Origin: Globisporangium splendens | Taxonomy: Eukaryota; Oomycota; Peronosporomycetes; Pythiales; Pythiaceae | DNA: 64,000 nucleotides | NCBI GenBank assembly: GCA_006386115.1 | Contig: VFIW01000004.1 | Span: forward strand, 930,001-994,000 | Direction of reading: 5' to 3' | Part shown: positions 46,282 to 56,230 of the stretch, piece by piece | Layout of the letters: every line of letters begins with the position of its first letter | Position numbering within the stretch: position 1 is the first letter of the stretch | Notes under the pieces: model-generated | The model's input: only the letters and a program-made list of their open reading frames with translations | What the model was told of the DNA's origin: nothing | The model's database searches: none | Position numbers and translations under genes: made by a program

Positions 46282-47992
46282 TCACACACTAGCTTCCACA
46301 TCACACACAAGCGCATTGTACGCGTGCGAGTAGCCGAAATCCTTTTTTGCTGACCAAAAGACTGCTTGCCACGCAATGCAGAGTGTATTTGAACGAGTGT
46401 GAATACACCGCAAGCGGTTCCACCTGACTAGACTGGTTGCTGCAATCCACTTCGCTTCAACATCTAGGAAGTTGCCCTCGGTGTTACAGTCTTCATGTCG
46501 TTTGCGCAGGTATTTCATCAGCTGCGAATTGCACTCTCCTTCAGTGAGTTTTTGTATCTATCGAGCCATAATGGCTCGTAAATGTTGACTACGATGCGTT
46601 TCAGATACTTGAACTGCACAATAAAAGCCGCCCAGTGTATCGTGTGGTGTGCCGGCACAACGAGCAACTCCATTCTTGATATGGGCCGCAAGTGATTGGT
46701 TCGATCTTGGAGCTGTGTGTTCTGGCCCAATTTCATCGTCAAAGAGCTCTGCTTGGATATCAGACTGCACCGCTTGATCTCCCCCTCGGATCGGATCGCA
46801 ATATGAACTAGCTCAGCCATTTTATGTCCTCGACCCACTCTGTACACTTGGTTTTATAGTAGTAAAACATCTCAAGAGCGTCCACAAATTGCCTACACAC
46901 AACACACAGAGCACATTAGTTTGTGGGTCGTTGGTGTACACAGCAACATCAATCGTTTCGGCAACTATAACACTTACCCGGAAAAGGAATTGAACTCAGA
47001 ACCAATTGACACCATGCTTTGCTCTTCGAAGTCTTCAGGGGGAACTGGATTGAGTTTGTTCGCTTGTACACCAGCTGAAACTGTGCAAGTTGTGTTGGAT
47101 TTCTGCTTCAATTGCTTGACTGCACTCGCCATGTTTGTAACGAGCGATCGCGGTATCGCGTAGTTGTATTGATAATCACGTGGATCAATAGCTTCGCGTG
47201 CTGCTTTCGCCTTTCTTGCGACCAAAAGCGGTTCGTCCAACAGCACAGGATAAGCATCCAAAACCAATTTGACCGTCTTGATATCAGGCGTTACTTTCGA
47301 TCATCTCACCGCATCCGGAACGTTGACTGTGGCATCCCGAGTCGCTACGACAACCACCGCCTTTCTCGGAACCCCCACACGTTTTAATTTTGTTGTACTA
47401 CGGCAGATTGTTCTCGACTTGATCCGTCGTCAGAACAGCGTCGAAGTCTCCTCGTTTCTCGAATTCTCTTTCTGGGAATGGATTAACTGATGTGCGGGCA
47501 TTTTCCATTTTCTGGCGTGTTTCCCATGTTTCACTTTTCCGCTGGCGCGGGATACGGTCACCGATCGCCACTTTAACAACCACACTTTTTGACTGCATTG
47601 TTTCGCCTGTGGCGCGTGAGGACTGGAACAATGAATGATTTTCATTTATGGGCACTCACGCTGTTTGTTCCGATTTCACTATCAACATACGCAATTCAGC
47701 AAGCCACTATGAACAAAGAAAGTAATCTCGCACCCACTAGCCTGAAGCGCTCTCAAAGTCGTCGTCAGTATCTAGCGCAACCGCCAGCGGTCTCTTTTCA
47801 ATTTGCTACTGCTCGCCTTATTTCTGGTTTTCGCACTTGGAGTACGAAATTGGCGCCCATCATCGCCTTACACGAACCTACGATAGTTACAGTTAAAGTA
47901 AATTAACGGTGGGAATGACGAATGGTAAAGTCACGAGCCAATTTACCTGATGCATCGCTGTCGTCCACAAAATCCTCATTGCCGTCACCCAT
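46282..47992 (-). pseudogene. Decayed Ulp1/SENP-like (C48) cysteine protease gene
   Basis: The minus strand starts with an ATG at 47992 (MGDGNEDFVDDSDAS) ending at a GT donor. Other coding-like pieces are VVVKVAIGDRIPRQRKSET (about 47580), a 97-aa frame 47267-46974 ending in SFSG at a GTAAGT donor, QFVDALEMFYYYKTK with EDIKWLS then a stop (about 46890-46815), and LLVVPAHHTIHWAAFIVQF with NIYEPLW (about 46670-46560). The last block fits the catalytic His-Trp region of Ulp1-type proteases, which in oomycete genomes often accompany transposons. In-frame stops and frame changes in the catalytic part suggest decay. Exon boundaries are not certain and unrelated fragments could be mixed in. Confidence 0.45.
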
Positions 47993-48079
47993 CGTGCTGA
48001 CTCCTTACGAGGCGGTGCCGTGGCCTGCACAGAACGTTTGAGACGCTAGAAAAATACACACCACTGTTAGCCTACTGAC

Positions 48080-48329
48080 TGTAACGGTTTGGGGTCTTCT
48101 TGAGATCTGATTGGTCGAAAGTCGGAAAGTCGGGGACGATGGCTTGGACTCGGAGGAGGAGGTGGCAACTTGATGGCAAATTGGAAAGTGAATTGAATGG
48201 AGGACTTAGTTCGCTAGCGCTACGTCTAAGCCTCCCTGCATGCATGCCTATCCTTTCCTTCAACTGATTCGACTTTTCTTCCTATCCAGGTGTCCTGCCT
48301 GCACCTGTATTTTTATCTGACTAGTTCCA
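48080..48329 (-). repeat. LTR-like direct repeat, left copy (3' LTR)
   Basis: The 250-bp copy is closely related to 54733-55004, sharing TGTAACGGTTTGGGGTCTTC, a long central block (GGAGGACTTAGTTCGCTAGC) and the end ATCTGACTAGT. It differs by a missing ~22-bp duplicated unit (TTGATTGGTCGAAAGTCGGA) and scattered changes. It carries the same initiator-like element on the minus strand at 48177-48192. Confidence 0.75.
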
Positions 48330-48365
48330 TATAACTGTATATATTAGTGTTACATATGAATGCGA

Positions 48366-48391
48366 GCCTGACCTCGAGTCCGAGGTCAGGC
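48366..48391 (-). other. Perfect 11-bp hairpin near the element's 3' end
   Basis: GCCTGACCTCG, a four-base loop AGTC, then CGAGGTCAGGC. The core GAGGTCAGGCACACG is repeated, with one change, at about 48433-48450 and 48475-48492, so the 3' end of pol and its flank hold a short tandem motif. Confidence 0.6.
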
Positions 48392-48455
48392 ACACGTTAC
48401 ACATGCCACGACGCTCCGCACGCTAGGCACGTGCGAAGTCAGGCACACGCCGATC

Positions 48456-51400
48456 CTACGCGCGTGCCTGGCGTGCGAGGTCAGGCACACGTGGCATCCC
48501 CCCAGACTTGACTTCGCGTTGGGAGCCTTGAAACTCTTGAAGGAGTCGATTCCAATGCGAAACATGGCGGATGTTCTTCTCGTACTCCCACGTACTCTCG
48601 TGCGCAGGATACCCGAGCCACTTGACCAACCACATTCGTTGGCGGTTGTGGGTTTTACTGCGAAGTAATGCTTCCACAACGTGCAGAGCCTCACCAGTCT
48701 CGTCGCCGAGGATCACGGGGGCTGCCTTCGGAATTGGTCTTGAATGGAACTTGGTTGGATTCTCAACGTAGTGGCTAAGCAACTCCACATTGAACGCTGG
48801 ATGCAAGCGCTTCATGTTTGGAGGAAACACCAATCGAGCCACATTCTTGTTCACTATTGAGTCGATCTTAAACGGTCCAACCTTCTTCGCTGCCAACTTC
48901 GCCTTTTGGAGAGAGGTGCTTTGAGCGACCGTCTTCAAGGGTAGATTCTTCGTATCTAACATAGCGAGATCGCCAGCGTTAAATTCCACTTCGCGACGCT
49001 TCCTGTCGTAGTATTTCTTCTGGCGCTCTTGAGCTTGCTTGAGGTTCTCTTGGGCTAGCTTGACGACTTGTTGGTGCTTCTCCGCAAAGTTCTTGGCAAA
49101 CTCAGCTATATTTACTGTTTCGAAGTTTCCTTCGTCGACGCCGAACTCTTGGGCAATTAGGTTGCGCACCTTTCTTCCAGTGTCGACTTCAAACGGTGTG
49201 AACTTGGTCGACTCATTAACGAGAGTTGCATGAGCAAACTCGATCGTTCCAAGGTGGCTCACCCAATCGTCTCCATGGTATGACACCATGCATCGCACCG
49301 CATCTTCCAACACGAGGTTCTGACGCTCGGTTTGTCCGTCTGCTTGCGCGCGATGAGACGTTGTCATGCTCAGCTTGATACCCATGAGCTTGGTCAGCGA
49401 CTTCCAAAAGTCCGACGTGAACTTGGGATCGCGGTCGCTGATGATGACCTTCGGCAAACCGTGGTGACGAACCACTGCCTCGAAGAATACCTTGGCGGTA
49501 CCTTCGGCATCTGCTGTCGAGTGTGTTGGATGGTACTTCGGACGCTTCGACAACTTGTCCACCGTGACAAAGATTGCATCAAAACCTTCGGACACTGGAA
49601 GTCCAGTGACGAAATCCATCGACACAACATCCCAGCATTCTTGGGGCGTCGGAGTTGGCATCATCAAGCCGATCTTCTTCCGATTTGTCGGCTTCCATCG
49701 TGCACAAGTCTGGTAACTGCCAACATACTCGTGAATGTCTTTTTCCAAGGCGGGCCAGTAATACAATTGAGCCGCCTTTAGCTGTGTTCGACGAACTCCT
49801 GGATGAGCAGCCACAGGAGCATCGCGAAACTCTTGAATAACATCTGTGACCAACTTGCTCGAGTTTGGTACACACAATCGCAACACCGGGTGCTTCGTTC
49901 GCAAGAACAGAAGACCGTTGCGCTTCTCGAACTTCTCGTTCCCTTCGCGACTCTGCCGCACTTCGGCAAAACTTGGGTCGCGGGAATAGCCAGCTTGAAA
50001 GGCTTTCTTCGTCGCTTCGGACAAGTGAACACTTGCCCACTGCGTGTCGACAGTGTGGACTTGCTCTTGCCGCACTGCCACGGCGCGTCTCTCCCCCCGA
50101 AAGTCCGCAGCGGAGAGAAAGACGGAGCAATCCGAATCTGGCAAGTGACGTAGAAATGCCGCGGACACCACATGACGAGAAATAGACTGCGACCGAGCGT
50201 GACACGCATCATCGCAAGTGTGCGCTTCGGGAGTCGAAACTACGGGTAACTCATCGGATTGCTTGACTTCTTCCGGTCCTGGTCGAGACAAGGCATCAGC
50301 CACCACATTGGTACTGCCTTTCACGTGGTGCAGGACAAAATCAAACTGAGAAAAGAACGTCAGCATCCGCGCAAGCTTGGGAGTCACCTTCGGATGATGT
50401 AGCATCCACCGACAAGCCGAATTGTCCGTAAACACATCGAACTGACGACCATGAAGGTAGTGTCGCCACTTTAACAACGTAAACTTGATTGCGAGCAGCT
50501 CTTTCTCATGAGCAGGCCACTTTTCCTCATACTGCCCAAGCTTCTTTGAATAGAAGGCAATGGGAGCGTCAAACCCGTCGATCTTTTGAGACAAGACACC
50601 GCCCATGCAGTAGCCCGAGGCATCCGTTGTTACCGTGAACCGACGGTCAAAGTCAGGTAAACGCAACGTCGGAGCATGTTGCAGTGCCAACTTCAAGGCA
50701 CGAAAGGCGCGATCATGTTCGGATGACCATGTCCACTTTGCATCCTTCTTGATCAGCCTATGCAGCGGCAACGCAATCCGCGCAAAGTCGCAAATAAACC
50801 GACGATAGCATCCGGCGAGACCGAGAAAACTCAACAATGTCTTCTGCGTCGTCGGAGTAGGATACTTCTCGATCGCGGTTGTCTTCTTTGCGTCGACTTG
50901 GATCCCTTCAGCCGTGACTGTGTGACCGAGGAAACGGACACTGGACTTGCCGAACTCGCACTTGGACAGGCGAGCGTACAACTTCTCATGACGGAGGACT
51001 TCACAGATCATCGCCAGATGTTGCGCATGATCTTTCATCGAGCGGGAGAAGATACAGATGTCGTCGAGATACACGACAACAAACTTGAATTTACCAAAGA
51101 GTACTCGCATAAGACGAGACCATACTCCCGGCATACCCGCTAATCCCATCGGAGCGACACACCATTGGTACGTTTCCTTTTGCGACCTAAAAGCCGTGTA
51201 ATGACGACTGTCAGGCTTCACGCGCATCTGGTGATAACCTTGCGCGAGGTCGATCACCGTGAATACCGTCGCGCCGAGCATCTGATCTAAGAGTTCCTCT
51301 ATGTGTGGTAGAGGAATCTTGGGGATCTTCGTCTGGCTGTTGACATACCGATAGTCGATGACCCAACGTATCGGCACCTTTGTGTTGCCACTGCGCAGCC

Positions 51401-52217
51401 ATTCAGCGCGTTTCACAGCCATACCCGTCGCGGGATCCTTTTTCGGAACACCGAAGATATTGGAGATCCATGGGGAGTTCGATACTTCAATCCATCCCTT
51501 CTTCACATTGTCGCGAACGAACTCTTCCAACGCGTCTTGCTCTGTCTTGGATAGACGAAACGGCGGACGCGAGCTTGGCACTGCGTCTGGCTTCGGCTGG
51601 AGCTCAAAGTTCACAGCACGCTCTGGCGGTAAGCCATCCGGAAGTAACTCCGGGAAACAGTCCGCGAACCGATCAATGACAGGTTTCAACTCTGGCGGGA
51701 CGACTGGAGAAATGTCGTTAACTGCGGACACCTTTACGACGAACAACTCTTCATACTCTGCATTCTTGATCTTGGAGCAGATTTCACTACCGTTGCGCTC
51801 GTGCACAGAGGTGTCTTCCGGCAATGCAAACGTCTGCTTTCTCCAATCAATGATCGGGTTGTGCTTGACGAACCATGGCTGATCGAAGATGACATCGTGG
51901 CTATTGGGTAGATCCCATTCCGTAAACTGCATTGCCTCAAACTTCTTGTCTTGTACTTGGCACGATGCTTCCACCTCGTTCACTTGTTTCTTGGTCCTTC
52001 TGCCGTCGAATCCCTGCGCTTCGATCACTGCTATATTCAGCACTTTCTTCACCAACCCGCGCTGGATCAGGTTGGTCGAGGCGCCGCTGTCAATTAAAAT
52101 GCGCACATCATTACCATCAACACGGCCGTTCACCACGAACAGGTTGCTCTTACGCGCAATGCCCACTGCGTTTAGCTCCGCATTGTCAAACACAATGGGA
52201 TAATCCACTTCATCCAC
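48456..52217 (-). CDS. Chromovirus Pol polyprotein
   Basis: A single open frame of 1253 aa. Domains in order: aspartic protease (LIDSGAS, about 41-47), reverse transcriptase (YLDD at about 384-387), RNase H (TDASGYCMGG), integrase with zinc region (HPGVRRTQLKAAQLYYWP), DDE core (DFVTGLP and ISDRDPKFTSDFW) and a C-terminal chromodomain (LVKWLGYPAHESTWEYE). The chromodomain places it among chromoviruses, whose integrase is guided to heterochromatin marks. The integrase zinc motif reads SYQTC where CxxC is expected, so one zinc ligand may be lost. The frame is otherwise intact, which suggests recent activity. The start is the first ATG; gag is in a separate frame, 544 bp upstream. Confidence 0.92.
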   Translation of the reverse strand: MDEVDYPIVFDNAELNAVGIARKSNLFVVNGRVDGNDVRILIDSGASTNLIQRGLVKKVLNIAVIEAQGFDGRRTKKQVNEVEASCQVQDKKFEAMQFTEWDLPNSHDVIFDQPWFVKHNPIIDWRKQTFALPEDTSVHERNGSEICSKIKNAEYEELFVVKVSAVNDISPVVPPELKPVIDRFADCFPELLPDGLPPERAVNFELQPKPDAVPSSRPPFRLSKTEQDALEEFVRDNVKKGWIEVSNSPWISNIFGVPKKDPATGMAVKRAEWLRSGNTKVPIRWVIDYRYVNSQTKIPKIPLPHIEELLDQMLGATVFTVIDLAQGYHQMRVKPDSRHYTAFRSQKETYQWCVAPMGLAGMPGVWSRLMRVLFGKFKFVVVYLDDICIFSRSMKDHAQHLAMICEVLRHEKLYARLSKCEFGKSSVRFLGHTVTAEGIQVDAKKTTAIEKYPTPTTQKTLLSFLGLAGCYRRFICDFARIALPLHRLIKKDAKWTWSSEHDRAFRALKLALQHAPTLRLPDFDRRFTVTTDASGYCMGGVLSQKIDGFDAPIAFYSKKLGQYEEKWPAHEKELLAIKFTLLKWRHYLHGRQFDVFTDNSACRWMLHHPKVTPKLARMLTFFSQFDFVLHHVKGSTNVVADALSRPGPEEVKQSDELPVVSTPEAHTCDDACHARSQSISRHVVSAAFLRHLPDSDCSVFLSAADFRGERRAVAVRQEQVHTVDTQWASVHLSEATKKAFQAGYSRDPSFAEVRQSREGNEKFEKRNGLLFLRTKHPVLRLCVPNSSKLVTDVIQEFRDAPVAAHPGVRRTQLKAAQLYYWPALEKDIHEYVGSYQTCARWKPTNRKKIGLMMPTPTPQECWDVVSMDFVTGLPVSEGFDAIFVTVDKLSKRPKYHPTHSTADAEGTAKVFFEAVVRHHGLPKVIISDRDPKFTSDFWKSLTKLMGIKLSMTTSHRAQADGQTERQNLVLEDAVRCMVSYHGDDWVSHLGTIEFAHATLVNESTKFTPFEVDTGRKVRNLIAQEFGVDEGNFETVNIAEFAKNFAEKHQQVVKLAQENLKQAQERQKKYYDRKRREVEFNAGDLAMLDTKNLPLKTVAQSTSLQKAKLAAKKVGPFKIDSIVNKNVARLVFPPNMKRLHPAFNVELLSHYVENPTKFHSRPIPKAAPVILGDETGEALHVVEALLRSKTHNRQRMWLVKWLGYPAHESTWEYEKNIRHVSHWNRLLQEFQGSQREVKSGGMPRVPDLARQARA

Positions 52218-52238
52218 TGTCGCCAGGTTGTGCTCAAC

Positions 52239-52415
52239 TGTAATGGGCTATAACCAGCCATTACATGAAGGTGGATCTGTTCCCAGATCTAGTGTGTCAC
52301 ACACCACCTTCAGCGTGCATTTGTGGAGACACAAATAACAAAGGGATTACGGTAATACAGTCCACACATGCACGTGTGACGTCATTCGATGACGTCACGA
52401 ATGTTCTCTGTGCTG
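52239..52415 (+). repeat. LTR-like fragment between gag and pol, copy 1
   Basis: The sequence starting TGTAATGGGCTATAACCAGCC and running through TGACGTCATTCGATGACGTCA has a near-identical inverted copy at 55081-55250. It sits between the gag and pol frames, where no LTR belongs, so it may be a nested insertion (perhaps a solo LTR extending towards 52757). Further on, CCAATCACTTTGCAGGGATTTTATAC (52564-52589) looks like a CCAAT/TATA promoter. Confidence 0.6.
52377..52397 (+). promoter_or_regulatory. Paired CRE palindromes in the LTR-like repeat
   Basis: Two TGACGTCA octamers separated by five bases, directly after a CACGTG motif at 52371-52376. The pair is conserved in the inverted copy at 55093-55113. 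TGACGTCA is the classic bZIP/CREB binding site. Confidence 0.5.
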
Positions 52416-52760
52416 ATCAGTGCAGAATGTTGTTCTCATGTACTAATCAGTACAGAGTAATGGCATCCATATACTAATCAAGTACTGAGCGATGGTTCCT
52501 GCTTGGGAAACTGGGCTGGCGATGAGACCGACGTGTCTCTGCCATCTGAAGTGAGTGGCGCGAGCCAATCACTTTGCAGGGATTTTATACAAGACTTGAA
52601 GTTCAAGCTTCTAGAAGATCCCGTAGGTTCAACCTCAGTGTACCCAAGGTTTTATATATCAGATTCATAGGTTTTATTGTGCATGTTTAGGTTTTAGTTA
52701 AAAAACGTGTAGGATCCCTTGGGGTTCATTTGTAAGTAGCGACAGGAACCATAACCATTT

Positions 52761-53785
52761 TTAATTCAGTTGCAAATTTTCCTTCAAGCCCTCAAGTCTT
52801 CTTCCTCCCTCCAAGTCGGAGATCGCTTCCTCTGGCCCAAGCGTGTGTGCCGTGTTTGAGGGACTGTTGTGAACAGCGCCCTCTTCATCAACCATCGGAC
52901 TTGATCGACGAGCTCGCTGTGTCGGACGCTGATATCTTGAGTTGCGCGTCGCCTGCGGCGTGCTCGCTTGTCTCTGCTGGCGCGGCGCACGACACTCTGA
53001 CGCTCGATGTCCAGGTCGATTGCAATTGAAGCAAAGGCGCTGACGCAAACACTCTTCACGACCCAAGACTCGGACATTGTCCACTTCCATCGGACTTGCA
53101 CCATTCAGTCGGTATTGGCGATTGTCGAAACGCCTGTACCTAGGTTCTGAGTGGGACCGACCTCCATCCGCAGAGCGACGATGCGAGCGGTCATAGTCCA
53201 ACGCTAGAGTGATGGCTTCCGACAACGTAGAACATCGGCGATAGCGCACCTCTGTTCGGATCGCTGGAGCTAATCCTCGCACAAATACATGATCTTGTCG
53301 AGCTCACTCATCTCTTGTACTTGTGTGATAACATGCCTAAAACGACTGACGTAGTCGTCAAGACCTCGACTCTGACCCTGGGACAGCTCACCCAACTGGT
53401 CACGCAAACGCTCTTGTAGATCGGCGGGAATAAATTCGTTTCCTAGTTCTAGGAAGAATTGGTCAACCGTCTCAATCTCTGTCTTCTTCAGAATGAACCA
53501 CTGGGCAGCTCCCTGCCGCAGGGTTCCTCCCAACATCGCCAAAAGGCGTGGCTGTAGGCTAGCATCCTGTCTGTCAATGTTCCTCGCCTTTAAATAGTCT
53601 CTGACTTGCTCTTTATACAATTGGAACGATTCTTGTAATGCTCCACTATACACCGGTAATTTACATCCCTCTAATTTTATCTCTGACTCCCGTTTTACTT
53701 GCTGGAATTCTTTGATCATCTCTGCTTGCTGGTTTAGCACTGCCAGCATACTCTGCAACAACTGGGCATTCGTTGGTTCGTTCAT
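52761..53785 (-). pseudogene. Chromovirus Gag, broken by a frameshift
   Basis: The minus strand is open from 53785 to 53270 (171 aa, capsid-like, with a DKIMYL end) and continues in another frame from 53282 to 52761 (173 aa). The second part carries a CCHC zinc knuckle CFNCNRPGHRASEC. The two overlap by one frame step at about 53280 (KIMYL then VRGLAPAI), so a single-base deletion splits an original Gag of about 340 aa. Without programmed frameshifting the element would be defective in trans-packaging of its own RNA. Confidence 0.75.
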
Positions 53786-53920
53786 CTTTGCACTTTTCTT
53801 GACTTGACTTCACACTTGGTATTTTACGTAACCGGTTTCACTTGACTTGGCAGGCAGGGACGGGAGTCGAGATTCTATCTTATGGGATCTTAAAAACCAG
53901 TATAATACGAAGCTATACTT

Positions 53921-53944
53921 TTATTTATTTATTTATTTATTTTT
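53921..53944 (+). repeat. (TTTA)n microsatellite
   Basis: A run of TTTA units between gag and the small upstream ORF. Confidence 0.8.
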
Positions 53945-53972
53945 GTTTCTTTTATTTTTTGATTGCGTATTT

Positions 53973-54323
53973 TTAGTCGAACTTAGGCGGAGGAACTTGA
54001 CCTGGACGCAGCTTGGCCTTCCCAGTAGCTGTATTCGATGCCGGCGGGTCTCGTAGCGCGCGGCGAAAACACTCGCCAATACCGTCGGATGCGTCGGTGA
54101 TTCCTTGAGCGATCCGGATTAGAGCCTTCTTTGCGCGTTTCTTCTGCAGCTTGTCTGGACACTTGTCCACGTGCTTCTCTAGCACTTCACAGATCCGGAA
54201 AGCCTTCGTCAGACAGTTCACGAGGTCTTGACGGGCTTTATCAGCTTCTGCAGGTTTCGGCACGCCTAAGTACGTAAGACTGCCTTGAATCGGGACCTGC
54301 TTGACGCGCGGCTTCTTGGGCAT
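53973..54323 (-). CDS. Small basic ORF upstream of gag
   Basis: The 116-aa frame starts MPKKPRVKQVPIQGSL and ends PGQVPPPKFD. It is rich in Lys and Arg (KKRAKKALIRIAQG) and lies between the right LTR and gag on the same strand. I do not recognise it. It could be an extra ORF of the retrotransposon, part of a longer Gag N-terminus, or a passenger sequence. A clean open frame of this size with a helical, basic profile makes coding plausible but not certain. Confidence 0.4.
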   Translation of the reverse strand: MPKKPRVKQVPIQGSLTYLGVPKPAEADKARQDLVNCLTKAFRICEVLEKHVDKCPDKLQKKRAKKALIRIAQGITDASDGIGECFRRALRDPPASNTATGKAKLRPGQVPPPKFD

Positions 54324-54732
54324 CGAGTTGGGGAGGTCACCAACTCTGGGAGTTCACAATCACAGTCTTGATCCTATAATGAGGGCTTCACCTAGGCACG
54401 CCTGACGATGACACCACGGAATAACACCCTAAAGAACACAGACAGTTAGGGCGAACCCGAGACACCGTGTCACTATTAGAGAAACCGAGGTAGACCAGAA
54501 CACAGAATTACGCACAAAAGCACGGCTGGCTCAACACTACAGGAGTTACTGCCACAGAACACCAAAGGGTCAACGCACCGACAATGATTCCGGGATTTAT
54601 GTCACTAAATGAAACACCCGTTCAGAAAGCGGCTCGAATAACAACCTCGGAGGTGCCTGGCTTGGACGACGACGGCGACTTGAACGCTTGGAAACGGCCA
54701 CGCTCCCCCCCCAGACGCAAAGTGCTACCAGA

Positions 54733-55004
54733 TGTAACGGTTTGGGGTCTTCTTGAGATCTGATTGGTCGAAAGTCGGAAAGTAGGAACTTGATTGGTCG
54801 AAAGTCGGAGAACGGTGGAGTGGATCGGAGGAGGAGGCGGCAACTTGATGGCAAATTGGAAAGTGAATTGAATGGAGGACTTAGTTCGCTAGCGCTACGT
54901 CTAAGCCTCCCTGCATGCATGCCTATCCTTTTCTTCAACTGATTCGACTTTTCTTCCTATCCAGGTGTCCTGCCTGCACCTGTATTTTTATCTGACTAGT
55001 CCCA
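54733..55004 (-). repeat. LTR-like direct repeat, right copy (5' LTR)
   Basis: The 272-bp copy starts TGTAACGG and ends CTAGTCCCA; it is in direct orientation to 48080-48329. Relative to that copy it contains a partial duplication of a TTGATTGGTCGAAAGTCGG unit. The minus strand holds the element's promoter. Confidence 0.75.
54852..54867 (-). promoter_or_regulatory. Oomycete-type initiator in the 5' LTR
   Basis: The minus strand reads TTCACTTTCCAATTTG. It shares CACTTTCCAATTTGCCATC with the phosphatase A promoter (19331 onward), which suggests that the element uses a host-type core promoter to transcribe gag-pol. Confidence 0.6.
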
Positions 55005-55080
55005 CAATGCACTTCCACAAGTTGGTGTGTGACACACACACAAAGAGCCACCTTGCATGTGATGGCAGCCTTAACCCATT

Positions 55081-55250
55081 ACAGAACACTCGTGACGTCA
55101 TCGAATGACGTCACACGTGCATGTGGGGATTGTATTACTGTAATCCCTTTGTTATTTGTGTCTCCACAATGCACTCTGAAGGTGGTGTGTGACACACTAG
55201 ATCTGGGAACAGATCCACCTTCATGTAATGGCTGGTCACAGCCCATCACA
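55081..55250 (-). repeat. LTR-like fragment, inverted copy 2
   Basis: Reverse complement of 52239-52415, with few changes, including the paired CRE octamers (55093-55113). A diverged direct partial copy of its outer end (CACAATGCAC ... GGCAGCC ... CCCATTACAG) occupies 55003-55083. This suggests several rounds of insertion. Confidence 0.6.
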
Positions 55251-55345
55251 GCTCCTGTGTAATCAATAATATGAGGTCGGGTCGTTGGTTGGCGTGCTAC
55301 ACACAAATCTCGTAGAGAAAGGAGAGTAGTAGCCAGCAAGCTCAA

Positions 55346-55904
55346 ATGCGCGGCGAGGAAGGAGTCGACGGATCGAGTACCCGAAGCAACAGGCATTGCG
55401 ACAAAGCGTCGGGAAAGAGTGGGGTTCAATGTTCGGAGGAGTACCTCTCGATGGCATCGCGGAACACTGCGATGAAGTTGGAAAATGTTGTTGGTGTTGC
55501 TCTTGTGCTGCTTTCAAATGACACGCACGATTTACCTTTTATAATGAATGCTGGCTGGCCTGTTCTAGACTGCGTGCCGATACTGGCACCGTTTGCCGAA
55601 CAAGGTGCAACTATATCGTATCAAAGGGGGGTCCAGTATTAGAATATGACCCAACGGACACTATACTGCTTTTGTCGAAGCTTTCTCTGATATGCCTTTT
55701 GTCAGATCACGAAAAATCTCGTCTGAAGAAATGGCAACTGATGCTGCAGGATGTTCAACCAATATTAAACCTCACGCCAATTTATGTTTTGTGTCGAACA
55801 CGGTGCTCTGTGAAGACTGTTATCGTAGGACCGTGCTGAAGGTTTCAGTGGGCGATTGTCATAATGTGCATTGCCAACGAACACGGCCAATCAAAACCAA
55901 ATGA
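55346..55904 (+). pseudogene. Unidentified gene remnant
   Basis: Two frames read as continuous protein: LPFIMNAGWPVLDCVPILAP to ISYQRG (up to about 55627), then after a G6 run a 1-base shift gives PVLEYDPTDTILLLSKLSL, CLLSDHEKSRLKKWQLMLQD and VQPILNLTPIYVL. The composition looks protein-coding but no family was recognised. It may be a remnant of a host gene or a transposon gene with a frameshift at 55625-55632. Confidence 0.35.
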
Positions 55905-56230
55905 AAACCTTCCTCAATTCATATTTACTTTGCTTATTGCAATATATCTTTCGTCAACTTGTTCCGAAAATAACAATGTTTCTAAAACGCGGGACTTTGG
56001 TCGGTAATATATTGGTAATAAAAAAATAAATCGGAGCCTTTTCACTATCATTTTACCGAATCCATAAGATTAGAACAAACATTGTGGTTGCTTCCACGAC
56101 GTGCAGTCGAGGGTCTACTGCGCGGAAAGACAGCAGAATTCAAGCCGCCAGCACCGCCCAACAACACGGCGCGAGAGAACAGAAGGCGCTCTGTGTGTAC
56201 ACCTCTCTCTCTCTCTCTGTCTGTGGTCCC

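Larger units (their letters stand above)
48080..55004 (-). mobile_element. Ty3/gypsy chromovirus retrotransposon
   Basis: Two related direct repeats (48080-48329 and 54733-55004) start TGTAACGG and end CTAGTYCCA and look like LTRs. They flank minus-strand gag, pol and a small upstream ORF in the expected order for a 5' LTR on the right. A primer-binding-site-like TGGTAGCACTTTGCG lies two bases inside the right LTR on the minus strand. A further LTR-like sequence sits between gag and pol (52239-52415). Direct target-site duplications were not found next to the LTRs, and no purine-rich tract precedes the left LTR, so the outer limits or the history (nested insertions, recombination) are uncertain. 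Confidence 0.7.

Noticed and set aside
52239..55250. Inverted copies read as terminal repeats of one DNA transposon
   Set aside because: The interval contains retrotransposon gag and an LTR of another family, and no transposase; independent LTR-type insertions explain it better.
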